From assembly GCA_947629895.1 (NCBI GenBank), contig CANRFP010000054.1, positions 1 through 8,165 of the forward strand: DNA of 8,165 nt, given 5' to 3'. The notes beneath the pieces are model-generated. The model saw only the letters and a list, made by a program, of their open reading frames with translations, was not told the DNA's origin and did not search any database. Of the stretch, positions 1-6,157 are shown piece after piece (position 1 is the first letter of the stretch; the number at the start of each line of letters is the position of its first letter). Made by a program: the position numbers and the translations under genes. Origin of the DNA: an uncultured Clostridia bacterium. Its GTDB lineage: Bacteria > Bacillota_A > Clostridia > Christensenellales > UBA1242.

Positions 1-101
1 ATAGCAATACATCCTATATTGTTTTCATTAAATCCCCAAGGTAATTTTTGTGGTCTATGGCCTGTAAAACAAGCTGTTTCATTTTTATTGTATTCTTTCA
101 T
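1..101 (-). CDS. DUF1273/YpsA-like SLOG-family protein, N-terminus only
   Basis: The minus strand encodes 33 codons from an ATG at 101 and runs off the left edge. A GGGGA ribosome binding site lies just upstream. The peptide contains FTGHRPQKLPWGFNE, the N-terminal signature I recognise from the DUF1273 (YpsA-like) branch of the SLOG superfamily, where the FTGHR segment begins the Rossmann-like nucleotide-binding fold. SLOG proteins are thought to bind nucleotide-derived ligands; the function of DUF1273 members on mobile elements is not settled. The gene is divergent from the XRE regulator at 304, and the shared intergenic region carries operator-like repeats over its promoter, so control by that regulator is likely. 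Most of the protein lies outside the window, so completeness cannot be judged. Confidence 0.85.
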   Translation of the reverse strand, partial: MKEYNKNETACFTGHRPQKLPWGFNENNIGCIA

Positions 102-163
102 AAGTTTCCCCTTTAATGATACAAAGTCGTATAAAAAATTGAATTTTGATTAAAAATAAATCA

Positions 164-193
164 TTGACTGATATATTTTATTTAGAGTATATC
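164..193 (+). promoter_or_regulatory. Possible promoter for the XRE regulator
   Basis: TTGACT (164-169) is a good -35 match. The best -10 candidates, GTATAT (187-192, 17-nt spacer) or TATATC (188-193, 18-nt spacer), are weak. They overlap the -10 of the opposing promoter and the palindrome. A start near 200 would give a leader of about 100 nt before the ATG at 304, containing the hairpin at 245-295. Confidence 0.3.
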
Positions 194-206
194 ACACATT
201 GATATA
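169..206. promoter_or_regulatory. Putative operator: three TGATATA half-sites
   Basis: TGATATA occurs at 169-175 (+), 188-194 (as its complement TATATCA) and 200-206 (+). The last two form the perfect palindrome TATATCA-CACAT-TGATATA, a usual size for an XRE/Cro dimer site. It covers the -10 of the minus promoter and the likely -10 of the plus promoter. Binding by the adjacent XRE protein is inferred from position and symmetry. Confidence 0.5.
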
Positions 207-215
207 AAATAGCAA
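186..215 (-). promoter_or_regulatory. Extended -10 promoter for the DUF1273-like gene
   Basis: Read on the minus strand, TTGCTA (215-210) is followed after 18 nt by TATACT (191-186), preceded by TG in the TGnTATACT arrangement of an extended -10. The start of transcription would be near 180, giving a leader of about 80 nt before the ATG at 101. The -10 lies inside the left arm of the palindrome at 188-206. Judged by eye only. Confidence 0.5.
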
Positions 216-244
216 AAGTATTTTGTTTTAATAGCAATTTGCAT

Positions 245-295
245 CACTTACTGATTAAGGCACGCACGACAACTGTCTTAAAATATTAGTAAGTG
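245..295 (+). promoter_or_regulatory. Leader hairpin touching the xre ribosome binding site
   Basis: CACTTACT (245-252) is perfectly complementary to AGTAAGTG (288-295), and TTAAG (255-259) pairs with CTTAA (277-281) inside it. The 3' arm ends within the ribosome binding site GTGAGG (293-298). In RNA this would partly hide the translation start of the regulator. It could alternatively act as DNA, as a second operator. Confidence 0.35.
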
Positions 296-303
296 AGGTA
301 GTT

Positions 304-639
304 ATGGACAAAATGAGTAAAGAAGTTGAAAAACTTTATAAAGAAATTCTTTTTAAAATCGGTTATTATAGAAACAAAAATAATCTTTCAGCCAGAGATA
401 CAAGTTTGCGTTTAGGTTATAGCGACAGTTTTGTAAATCGTATTGAAAGACAAGCTGTCGAACTTAAAGTTTCCACATTGCTGAAATTTTTAGAATTGGT
501 CGAGATAACGCCGCTTGAATTCTTTTATCCAAATGCTGAAAATTTTAAACAAGATAAAGAGTTGCTTGAAACAATCAAGTCTTTGAGTCCTGAGGACAAA
601 GCAACAATACTTGATTTAGCGAAAAAATTGAAAAAATAG
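304..639 (+). CDS. XRE-family helix-turn-helix regulator (111 aa)
   Basis: This is a Cro/C1-type DNA-binding protein. Residues about 15-75 form the helix-turn-helix domain: LSARDTSLRLGYSDSFVNRIER holds the two central helices, with SDSFVNRIER at the recognition helix, followed by the usual ...LLKFLELVEITPLEFF closing helix. The remaining 35 residues are charged and helical (EDKATILDLAKKLKK), a common dimerisation tail in short XRE repressors of mobile elements. The ATG at 304 is chosen because GTGAGG sits 5 nt upstream; a second ATG at 313 has no such site. The gene is divergent from the DUF1273-like gene, faces the eight-gene operon, and lies beside a palindromic operator, so it is probably an autoregulating repressor of the element. 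The targets are inferred. Confidence 0.9.
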   Translation: MDKMSKEVEKLYKEILFKIGYYRNKNNLSARDTSLRLGYSDSFVNRIERQAVELKVSTLLKFLELVEITPLEFFYPNAENFKQDKELLETIKSLSPEDKATILDLAKKLKK

Positions 640-644
640 CATAA

Positions 645-676
645 AAAAGCCGAGATATTTTAATCCCGGCTTTATT
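645..676. terminator. Bidirectional terminator between xre and the operon
   Basis: AAAGCCG (646-652) pairs with CGGCTTT (667-673), extended by GA/TC across one mismatch. The plus strand follows the stem with TTTATT and the minus strand with a run of six T. The 3' arm overlaps the stop codon of the 85-residue minus gene, so one hairpin can end both converging transcripts. Confidence 0.75.
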
Positions 677-929
677 CTAAATTTATATCTTTACATTCAA
701 TGCCTATAAGCAAACCTGTTTTAAAGCCTTGAATATATTTGTCTTGCATTGCTAAATCACAGCGTTCTCCAACAATATCACAATAATTTAAAAATAAGGA
801 CAGTTGGTCCTTATCTAATTTATTTTTTAGTTGCTCATATAATTCAAATTCGATTTTACTTTTGTTCTGCGGGATCTTTCTATGTATTTCACATACATTC
901 CCATTATACAGTTCGTCCAAGATTTTCAT
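672..929 (-). CDS. DUF6809-like small protein (85 aa)
   Basis: This is the last gene of the minus operon. The sequence opens MKILDELYNGNV and ends around YIQGFKTGLLIGIE. That pattern (an N-terminal ILxxLYxGN, a helical middle, then a GFKxG helix followed by a glutamate) resembles the DUF6809 family of small proteins common on Clostridia mobile elements. I assign it by remembered pattern only and its function is unknown. No membrane segment or catalytic motif is visible. The start is supported by GGAGG seven nt upstream. Its ATG overlaps the stop of the preceding gene by four bases (ATGA), implying translational coupling, and its stop lies within the shared terminator. Confidence 0.7.
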   Translation of the reverse strand: MKILDELYNGNVCEIHRKIPQNKSKIEFELYEQLKNKLDKDQLSLFLNYCDIVGERCDLAMQDKYIQGFKTGLLIGIECKDINLE

Positions 930-1249
930 AGTCTGGCCTCCCTGTTTGGTATATAAATTTTATCGGCAACTTTGATTGCTTGATATTTTATACCATCAAT
1001 TTCCTGTGTTATATTTTCTGGTCGTCCTTTTGCATTGGCGCGTAAAATAAAATGTTCTTTATCTTCTTGTGCTTTTGCGATATTTACATCAAGGAACTTT
1101 TCATCACTTCCAACTGCAAGAACTTTAATTCCTTTTCCCACAAGAAATGAGCTGAATTGCCATATTTGTTCATATAGTCCAAAACAATCAAGTATAAAGC
1201 AAAAATCGTTTGTAGGCTCGTAGCCTGTTATTCTAAAATAATTGTTCAT
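926..1249 (-). CDS. Conserved-looking hypothetical protein (107 aa)
   Basis: I do not recognise a named family. The protein starts MNNYFRITGYEPTNDFCFILDCFG, contains an aromatic segment (YEQIWQFSSFLVGKGIKVLAVG) that looks like an alpha/beta unit, and ends with a short basic tail. It has no signal peptide, membrane segment or evident catalytic motif. Start choice is supported by GGAGA six nt upstream of the ATG at 1249. It lies 12 nt downstream of the PcfJ-like gene and overlaps the next gene by four bases, so it is co-transcribed with the PcfK/PcfJ pair. An accessory role in the same element is a guess from position. Confidence 0.75.
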   Translation of the reverse strand: MNNYFRITGYEPTNDFCFILDCFGLYEQIWQFSSFLVGKGIKVLAVGSDEKFLDVNIAKAQEDKEHFILRANAKGRPENITQEIDGIKYQAIKVADKIYIPNREARL

Positions 1250-1261
1250 TTTTAATCTCCT

Positions 1262-2578
1262 TTAAGCAATTTTCCTTATCTTTCTGTTGGCGTAAGGCAG
1301 CCATATTTTGTTTACAAAATCAAGAACGCTTTGTTCCGGTCTTGTGTCGTTACGAGCATAGCATTGAAGTATTCTGTGATTTTGTAATGAATACTCCATC
1401 GTTACAAAAGGCTTTTCTTGATTTTCTTTGTTTCTCACAAAAAATATCAAAGTTTCTTCTCTTGCGAATTTCTGATCGTAGTTCATTCTACCAACGCAGT
1501 GGTGCAGTTTTTCACCCTCATTAACTAAATCTTTTGGGCTTTTTGCAATTAAAACTACAAAGTTTTCATTCATATTTCTTTGCAAAACAGCGTATTTTTT
1601 CGCAACATCACCAAAAGTTTTATAGAATTCTTTTTGTTTTTCTTCTTTTGCTTTTGCAACTGCACTGTGATATTGGTCGATGCGAATATCGTGCCATCTT
1701 CTAAAATTGTGTGGAATTCTATTCTTTGCTTCATTCATATCAAGTTCAAGATATTCGCAGGCCCTTAAATAATCGCGATATGAATAAATGCCTGCATCTT
1801 GTTTTGTGAGGTAATAATAAAATTCTTTAATGTCCCCTTTAAAAACTCGTTTTATGGTTTGATAAAGTTTTTCTCTGACAAGTTCTTTGGTAAAATGTTG
1901 CAAACATTGAGTTTCTTTAAGGCCTTGTTGTTTTTTATACGCTTCCAAAAGTGTCGAAACATAGTAATAATTTTTGTCAATTTCTTGTTGGTTTTGTATA
2001 AGCCATTTTCTAAATTTTTTATCTTTTCCAATAAGCCTTAAAATTTGCTTTTTTGTAGCATAGTATTTGAGGTTCATTTTCACTAAAAATTCAGCCTGAG
2101 GGTATTGCTCGTAAATCCTTAAATATTTGAAAAGTTCGTGCGAATCAAATTTATTTGCTAAACTATATTGATACTCTTTAAATTTGTCTAAAAACTCTTT
2201 ATTTACAATAGGACAGTATATATTAAAGTATTTATCATCAATAGGACTCCATTCGCCGTCTTCAAAGTATTTTCTGGTCTTTGATAAGCCCTCTTCATAC
2301 CAGCCAACAACATATCCGGCAAGTATAATAAATGCTATATCTTTTACATAGCACTCTTCTTTATGATGAACTCCGTGAACAGCAACTTGTTTTAAAAAGA
2401 TTTCTTTGCCTTTTCTTTTTGTAGCAACAAAGATTTGTGCAAGTTCACCTTTGATTTTAGTTAAATAACTGAAAAAATATGTTCTACGTGGATATTTGAT
2501 ATAACTATGCTTAAATTTGTTTTTTATCTTCTTTTCGATGTATTTTGGTATTGGTTTTATATCTTGTTCTGTAAACAT
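1262..2578 (-). CDS. PcfJ-like protein (438 aa)
   Basis: This is a PcfJ-domain protein, named after a gene of the Enterococcus conjugative plasmid pCF10; the molecular function of the family is not established. The diagnostic part is near the C-terminus, residues about 345-430: GEKLHHCVGRMNYDQKF with the LHHCVG motif (358-363), then the strand-rich FVTMEYSLQ and QCYARNDTRP. The N-terminal two thirds is basic and aromatic-rich, plausibly nucleic-acid binding, but I see no known domain there. The reading frame extends to a GTG at 2590, but that GTG is part of the ribosome binding site GTGAGG, six nt ahead of ATG 2578, so ATG 2578 is the better start. It directly follows the PcfK-like gene, the usual arrangement of this pair. 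Confidence 0.82.
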   Translation of the reverse strand: MFTEQDIKPIPKYIEKKIKNKFKHSYIKYPRRTYFFSYLTKIKGELAQIFVATKRKGKEIFLKQVAVHGVHHKEECYVKDIAFIILAGYVVGWYEEGLSKTRKYFEDGEWSPIDDKYFNIYCPIVNKEFLDKFKEYQYSLANKFDSHELFKYLRIYEQYPQAEFLVKMNLKYYATKKQILRLIGKDKKFRKWLIQNQQEIDKNYYYVSTLLEAYKKQQGLKETQCLQHFTKELVREKLYQTIKRVFKGDIKEFYYYLTKQDAGIYSYRDYLRACEYLELDMNEAKNRIPHNFRRWHDIRIDQYHSAVAKAKEEKQKEFYKTFGDVAKKYAVLQRNMNENFVVLIAKSPKDLVNEGEKLHHCVGRMNYDQKFAREETLIFFVRNKENQEKPFVTMEYSLQNHRILQCYARNDTRPEQSVLDFVNKIWLPYANRKIRKIA

Positions 2579-2586
2579 TCTGCACC

Positions 2587-2763
2587 TCACTGAATTTCGA
2601 GTTTTCCGTCCAAAATGGAATGTAGAATATACATTGTTTTCTTGTCTATTGAAGTGAGGATATCTCTTTCTTCGAGAACAACACCATCTTGATCAACCGT
2701 ATATTCTTTCGTTCCTGCTGGATTGGTAATTTTTTCGACTTTTTGTTCTTTTTCTTCATTTTT
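2587..2763 (-). pseudogene. Displaced C-terminal frame of the PcfK-like gene
   Basis: The -1 frame relative to the PcfK-like gene is open from 2763 to a TGA at 2587-2589. From 2739 it reads VEKITNPAGTKEYTVDQDG and ends HSILDGKLEIQ, with balanced, protein-like composition, unlike the lysine-rich out-of-frame tail above. Its stop overlaps the pcfJ ribosome binding site (CAGTGAGG), the expected operon packing, and it fills what would otherwise be an unusual 67-nt gap. The shift lies within the A-rich repeat at about 2736-2763. The cause could be a one-base deletion, a homopolymer sequencing error, or programmed -1 slippage. Confidence 0.75.
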
Positions 2764-3245
2764 TCAATTTTTTCATCATTTTTTTCAATTTTTGTGTCGT
2801 TTTCCTCGATTTTTTGTTCAATTTTTGTTTCATTATCAAATAAATCGAATAGTGATGTTTGTTTATTTTCTGGCTTTTTAGGTTCTATTGGCGCTGGTTT
2901 TGGCGTTTCTTTTGGTTTTGGTCTTGGTGGTATATATTCTGTTCCATCAAGATTCAATATTTTGCCCTCAATGCTATCTTCTTCAAAATAGTGAATTGCC
3001 CAAGCATAAACTTCCTCATCTTCAACAAAAGCACTGATTGCACCTTGTTCAGCAGTCTTTTTTGCTTCTTCACACGCGTATTTTATGAATCCCAATAAGT
3101 CTTTTTTGTTAAGCAAAGTTTGCCCATTTTTGACTATTTCAACGCCATTATTGATTTTTAATGCAAGCGTTTCACTTACATTTTCTTCTAAAAAATCTTT
3201 AATTTTTTGTTCTTTTTTCGTTTTTGCTTCTAAATTTAGTTTCAT
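2646..3245 (-). CDS. PcfK-like protein, frameshifted near its C-terminus
   Basis: This is a PcfK-like protein, usually found beside PcfJ; the family's function is unproven. Residues 1-100 carry its hallmarks: MKLNLEAKTK at the start, INNGVEI..NGQTL, FIKYACEEAKK and WAIHYFEEDSIEG (82-94). A proline-rich linker follows (about 106-126), then QTSLFDLF (129-136), which fits a sliding-clamp-binding motif, then a seven-residue KIExND repeat (about 141-163). ATG 3245 is preferred over the longer frame to 3284 because GGAG lies just upstream and MKLNLE is the family start. The last 30 or so residues as sequenced (from about 2739 down) look out of frame. The authentic ending is in the -1 frame to 2587, so the intact product would be about 219 aa. 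Confidence 0.85.
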   Translation of the reverse strand: MKLNLEAKTKKEQKIKDFLEENVSETLALKINNGVEIVKNGQTLLNKKDLLGFIKYACEEAKKTAEQGAISAFVEDEEVYAWAIHYFEEDSIEGKILNLDGTEYIPPRPKPKETPKPAPIEPKKPENKQTSLFDLFDNETKIEQKIEENDTKIEKNDEKIEKMKKKNKKSKKLPIQQERKNIRLIKMVLFSKKEISSLQ

Positions 3246-3274
3246 TATTTTTCTCCTTTTAATAAAAAAAACAG

Positions 3275-4078
3275 TTAAATCCAACCATTTTCATAACATT
3301 CCAAAATTTCCGAATCTGTCATATGATATTGCCATCTTTTATAGACAGCATTAAAGTCCGGGTCTGTTTTTCTTAAATCTTCTATTTGTTCGCGAATATT
3401 TTGTTTCGCCTTTTTGTCCGTTTCTCTTTTATTCCACTGCATACAAGGGTATCTAAAATAGTCATAATCATAAAGTTTATATATCGGGTCTTCATAAGAA
3501 TCGTTTGAATAATAGATGCCATTATCATATATCCAGCCATCTCCATATTTTTTAGTATTTCCTTTTTCGTCAATAATTGCGAGTCTATTTGATAAGCCAC
3601 AAAGTTTTTGAATAATTTTATCAAAATCATCATCAAGAATACTTCCATTGTTTAGGTCTTTTGCGTGTTTCAAAGGATATAGATATGTGCTTATGAATTG
3701 TGTAGTGTCATTGTTTTGTTCTTTTGTTGAAAATTCATTAAAAATTCCATTGTGTGCAACAGCTTGTCCTTTATCAATTTTTATTATTGTTTGACGCTGT
3801 TTTTCAATATTTTTGTCAAGTAAAAATGGATGTGTTAGTTCTTTACATATACCACCACTTGTTTGAATTCTTGCGTGATAAATTACTGCACTTTCATCTG
3901 GTATTTGACTGCAGATCTCGTAAAATTCATCAAATGTCATCAAGCCTTTCACAATATGCAAATTTCCTTTATGATTGAACGCAACTCCTGCACCATCTGG
4001 ATTGGCCACAAACATATTTCGCAAAATATGCTGATTTGGTGCTTTTACATTTTTAGGTTTAATTGCAATAATACACAT
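3275..4078 (-). CDS. Class II glutamine amidotransferase-like protein (267 aa)
   Basis: The N-terminal half is an Ntn-hydrolase glutaminase domain of the class II amidotransferase type. The nucleophile is Cys2 (MCIIAI), exposed after Met removal. Other active-site positions are present: NPDGAG (26-31), HARIQTSGG with His68, Arg70 and Thr73, HPF (83-85), HNG (109-111) and DTTQF beginning at Asp124. These match the order in GlmS and PurF. Such domains release ammonia from glutamine, or in some relatives cut other gamma-glutamyl amides. The C-terminal 120 residues are aromatic and charged and match nothing I recognise; no synthetase or isomerase domain is fused. GGAGG precedes the ATG. The amidoligase gene ends one nt upstream, so the two are surely co-expressed and probably act together. 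Confidence 0.82.
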   Translation of the reverse strand: MCIIAIKPKNVKAPNQHILRNMFVANPDGAGVAFNHKGNLHIVKGLMTFDEFYEICSQIPDESAVIYHARIQTSGGICKELTHPFLLDKNIEKQRQTIIKIDKGQAVAHNGIFNEFSTKEQNNDTTQFISTYLYPLKHAKDLNNGSILDDDFDKIIQKLCGLSNRLAIIDEKGNTKKYGDGWIYDNGIYYSNDSYEDPIYKLYDYDYFRYPCMQWNKRETDKKAKQNIREQIEDLRKTDPDFNAVYKRWQYHMTDSEILECYENGWI

Positions 4079-4079
4079 T

Positions 4080-5402
4080 TTATTTTTCCTCCTTATTCAA
4101 CATTTCGTCTATAGTTTCATTGTGTTTTTTGATGTCGTATTCATTTAGTCTTTTTCTGATTTCAAGCAAATGTTCTTTTTTATCAGTCAAATATGCTAAA
4201 ATATCCTTAAATTTCGCTTTTTGGCAACTTTCAAGCGATTTCTTTTTTGCAAAGATAGCCAATGCTTGTGTCAAATCTAAAAATAAAAGCAGGTCACTAA
4301 CATTGTTAATACCTGCCCATACTCGAATTTCTATTGTGTCGTTGTGTTGTAAATTTACTGCTACCGTGTGATTATACTCGTCGTCCATTGTTTTTCTTAC
4401 AAGAGTGAATAATTTGTCTTCTTTGCTTTGAATTGGCTTTTCTGCATAATCTGATTCTTCTCGGCGTGCTATTGCAAGAAACTCTTCCCAATATTCGTTT
4501 ACAAGTAATGCCATTTTTGCACCAGCGAATCTGCTTTCATCTCTATTTGATTCTGTATCTCCAAAGAATTTTCGATTAATATGTATATGGTTTCCAACAT
4601 TTTCACTATTGCCGAAATTATATTTTCTCATCATTTTAAGCACCTCATCAATTTTCGATGCTTCTTTTTTATATGCTTTATACGATTGTGGAAATGTTAT
4701 CCATTCAATTCCATCACACTCTAAACTTCCATCTCTCATAAATACTGCCTTTCTTTTTGCTTGTGGAGAATTTAATTTTTCACCATAAAGAATTTTGACT
4801 GCTTTAAGCATTGCATTTTTCAAATCATATTCAAAGTCTGAACTCCATCCACCTAAGTAATCTCTTTCAATTTCAGCACCAAATACCGGAATTTTGTTTT
4901 GATTTAAGTTCTTTTCATAAATCGTATATTTGCCACCGAAAGAATGATAATTATATCTAAATGCAAAGCCATCTTCTCTGGTCAAGCAAGTTTCACAAAA
5001 TGCACCTATAATTCTATTTTTACTTACAATTCTGTGACAATGTTTGCATTCTCTCTCGTTTGCGTTTAGTTTTCGTTTTGCTGTGCCTTGTTCAAAATTC
5101 ACAATATATTCTGCTTCTTTATCTGCGTTAAACGGTAAACTTCTTGAAATACAATTATAAAAATCATCTATTCTATAGTTGTCGCAGTGTTGTTCTATAA
5201 GCTCGCTTGCTATGTGTGGGTTGACCTGAGAATTTACTCTTAAAGAATCTTTGGTTACAAACACAATTTTGTCAGCTAAAATTCTTGCGAATTTATCGCT
5301 GTTGCGCGTATTTATTGTGTCGTAGTCTTTCATTTTGACAAACATCAAGTTGCCAATCATTTCATTATCCATATAAATTTTAAAAGTTTTTTTTGTTTTC
5401 AT
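4080..5402 (-). CDS. Amidoligase-family protein with zinc ribbon (440 aa)
   Basis: Residues about 170-400 fit the putative amidoligase family, which has a glutamine-synthetase-like fold and is predicted to form amide bonds using ATP. Visible motifs in order are FGAEIE (174-179), DGSLE with a further Glu (224-233), GNHIHIN with His272 and His274, and EIRVW with Glu358 and Arg360; together they supply the metal- and ATP-binding acids and histidines. Before this lies a four-cysteine zinc ribbon, C119-x2-C122-x13-C136-x2-C139, and an N-terminal domain of about 110 residues that I cannot name. The start is supported by GGAGA nine nt upstream. The class II amidotransferase gene follows after one nt. 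The family has been predicted to modify peptides, proteins or metabolites; the substrate here is unknown. Confidence 0.8.
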   Translation of the reverse strand: MKTKKTFKIYMDNEMIGNLMFVKMKDYDTINTRNSDKFARILADKIVFVTKDSLRVNSQVNPHIASELIEQHCDNYRIDDFYNCISRSLPFNADKEAEYIVNFEQGTAKRKLNANERECKHCHRIVSKNRIIGAFCETCLTREDGFAFRYNYHSFGGKYTIYEKNLNQNKIPVFGAEIERDYLGGWSSDFEYDLKNAMLKAVKILYGEKLNSPQAKRKAVFMRDGSLECDGIEWITFPQSYKAYKKEASKIDEVLKMMRKYNFGNSENVGNHIHINRKFFGDTESNRDESRFAGAKMALLVNEYWEEFLAIARREESDYAEKPIQSKEDKLFTLVRKTMDDEYNHTVAVNLQHNDTIEIRVWAGINNVSDLLLFLDLTQALAIFAKKKSLESCQKAKFKDILAYLTDKKEHLLEIRKRLNEYDIKKHNETIDEMLNKEEK

Positions 5403-5435
5403 TTTTTTTAATCTCCTTTAATTTTTTTGTGTGAC

Positions 5436-5666
5436 TCATTCAAAGTCGTTAATTTCAATTTTTTGATTGCAGATACCATATTCAAAGTAAAATTCGCCAT
5501 TTTTGTCTTGTTTCAAATCATATTCAATGACGCTTATTTTACCGGTTTTGCTTACAGCAATGTTGATAACCATCTTTTCTGTATTGATGTCAACAATATT
5601 GAAAGTGATATCGTTTTCTCCATCAAAGTATTGAAATTCTTTTAAGTAGTAGTTTTTTGTTTCCAT
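5436..5666 (-). CDS. Small hypothetical protein (76 aa)
   Basis: I do not recognise a family. The protein is acidic and strand-rich, beginning METKNYYLKEFQYFDG and alternating hydrophobic and charged residues (ITFNIVDINTEKMVINIAVSKTGKISVIEYDL), which suggests a small beta-sheet protein. There is no signal peptide, membrane segment or cysteine cluster. The start is supported by GGAGAA just upstream of ATG 5666. It lies 12 nt after the 94-residue gene and 33 nt before the amidoligase gene, so it belongs to the operon. Confidence 0.75.
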   Translation of the reverse strand: METKNYYLKEFQYFDGENDITFNIVDINTEKMVINIAVSKTGKISVIEYDLKQDKNGEFYFEYGICNQKIEINDFE

Positions 5667-5678
5667 TGTTTTCTCCTT

Positions 5679-5963
5679 TTAAGTTAGAATTTTGAACCAA
5701 AGTTGATAGCAGTTTTCGATTTCAAGTTCAACCATTTGATGTTTTTGATTTTCAAAACTGATTTCTTCAAATTCTGAAAAACTGCCTTTATATTCATTGG
5801 CTGAATTCAAAACTTTGTGGCAATATCTTATACAGTCTTCGTAAGTTTTGTCTTTGGTGTATAAGTTTTCATTGTCAATTTCACCATAGCCATTGAATCT
5901 GAAAGGACCTTTTTTGGTAAACTTCGTTAAGCTGAACTTTACTCTTTTTCTTTCTTCTTCCAT
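5679..5963 (-). CDS. Small hypothetical protein, first gene of the operon (94 aa)
   Basis: I do not recognise a family. The N-terminus is basic (MEEERKRVKFSLTKFTKKG) and the rest is mixed and acidic, with aromatic residues near the end (CYQLWFKIL). No membrane segment or known motif is visible. Translation starts at ATG 5963, eight nt after a perfect AGGAGG, the strongest ribosome binding site in the window. That site is the outer end of the left arm of the 271-bp inverted duplication, so the leader of this gene is itself half of the repeat. As the first gene, it marks where the eight-gene transcript begins. Confidence 0.78.
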   Translation of the reverse strand: MEEERKRVKFSLTKFTKKGPFRFNGYGEIDNENLYTKDKTYEDCIRYCHKVLNSANEYKGSFSEFEEISFENQKHQMVELEIENCYQLWFKILT

Positions 5964-5986
5964 CTTTTTTACCTCCTATTTTAGAT

Positions 5987-6000
5987 TTGCCTTTCGGCAA
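5987..6000 (-). promoter_or_regulatory. GNRA-loop hairpin ahead of the operon ribosome binding site
   Basis: On the minus strand TTGCC-GAAA-GGCAA forms a five-pair stem with a GNRA tetraloop, about 11 nt before AGGAGG. The right-hand copy of the leader has lost the 5' arm (CCCC instead of TTGCC), so the hairpin exists only on the side that has a gene. A role in RNA stability or translation is inferred. Confidence 0.35.
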
Positions 6001-6027
6001 TAAACCAAAAAGCACAATTCGGGTCAA
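5999..6027 (-). promoter_or_regulatory. Candidate operon promoter, left half of the inverted duplication
   Basis: On the minus strand TTGACC (6027-6022) is followed after 17 nt by TTTATT (6004-5999), preceded by TGG, an extended -10 arrangement. An alternative lies further upstream: TGCTAAAAT (6086-6078), also an extended -10 but lacking a good -35. The upstream start would include the hairpin at 5987-6000 in the RNA; the nearer one would not. Confidence 0.4.
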
Positions 6028-6148
6028 GGCACTACCTTTTCAGTTTTTGTGTAAGAGGTCAACGAAACGAGAAAAAAATTTTAGCAAATAAAAAACAAGC
6101 CAAAATTTTGTTTATGTTTACTGTTGCAACAATCAACAAAAATTTGGC

Positions 6149-6157
6149 TGATATAAT
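6149..6157 (+). promoter_or_regulatory. Extended -10 element, right half of the inverted duplication
   Basis: TGATATAAT contains a consensus TATAAT with the upstream TGn of an extended -10; no convincing -35 is seen. It points rightward, away from the operon, toward the orphan ribosome binding site at 6237-6242. The first seven bases equal the TGATATA half-site found at the left-edge operator, possibly by chance. Confidence 0.35.

Noticed and set aside
2579..2590. Upstream GTG start adding four residues (MRCR) to the PcfJ-like protein
   Set aside because: That GTG is the first three bases of the ribosome binding site GTGAGG, which is correctly spaced for ATG 2578.
3246..3284. Upstream start adding MDLTVFFIKRRKI to the PcfK-like protein
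   Set aside because: The GGAG site lies just before ATG 3245, and MKLNLE is the recognisable family N-terminus. The extension would also overlap the preceding gene.
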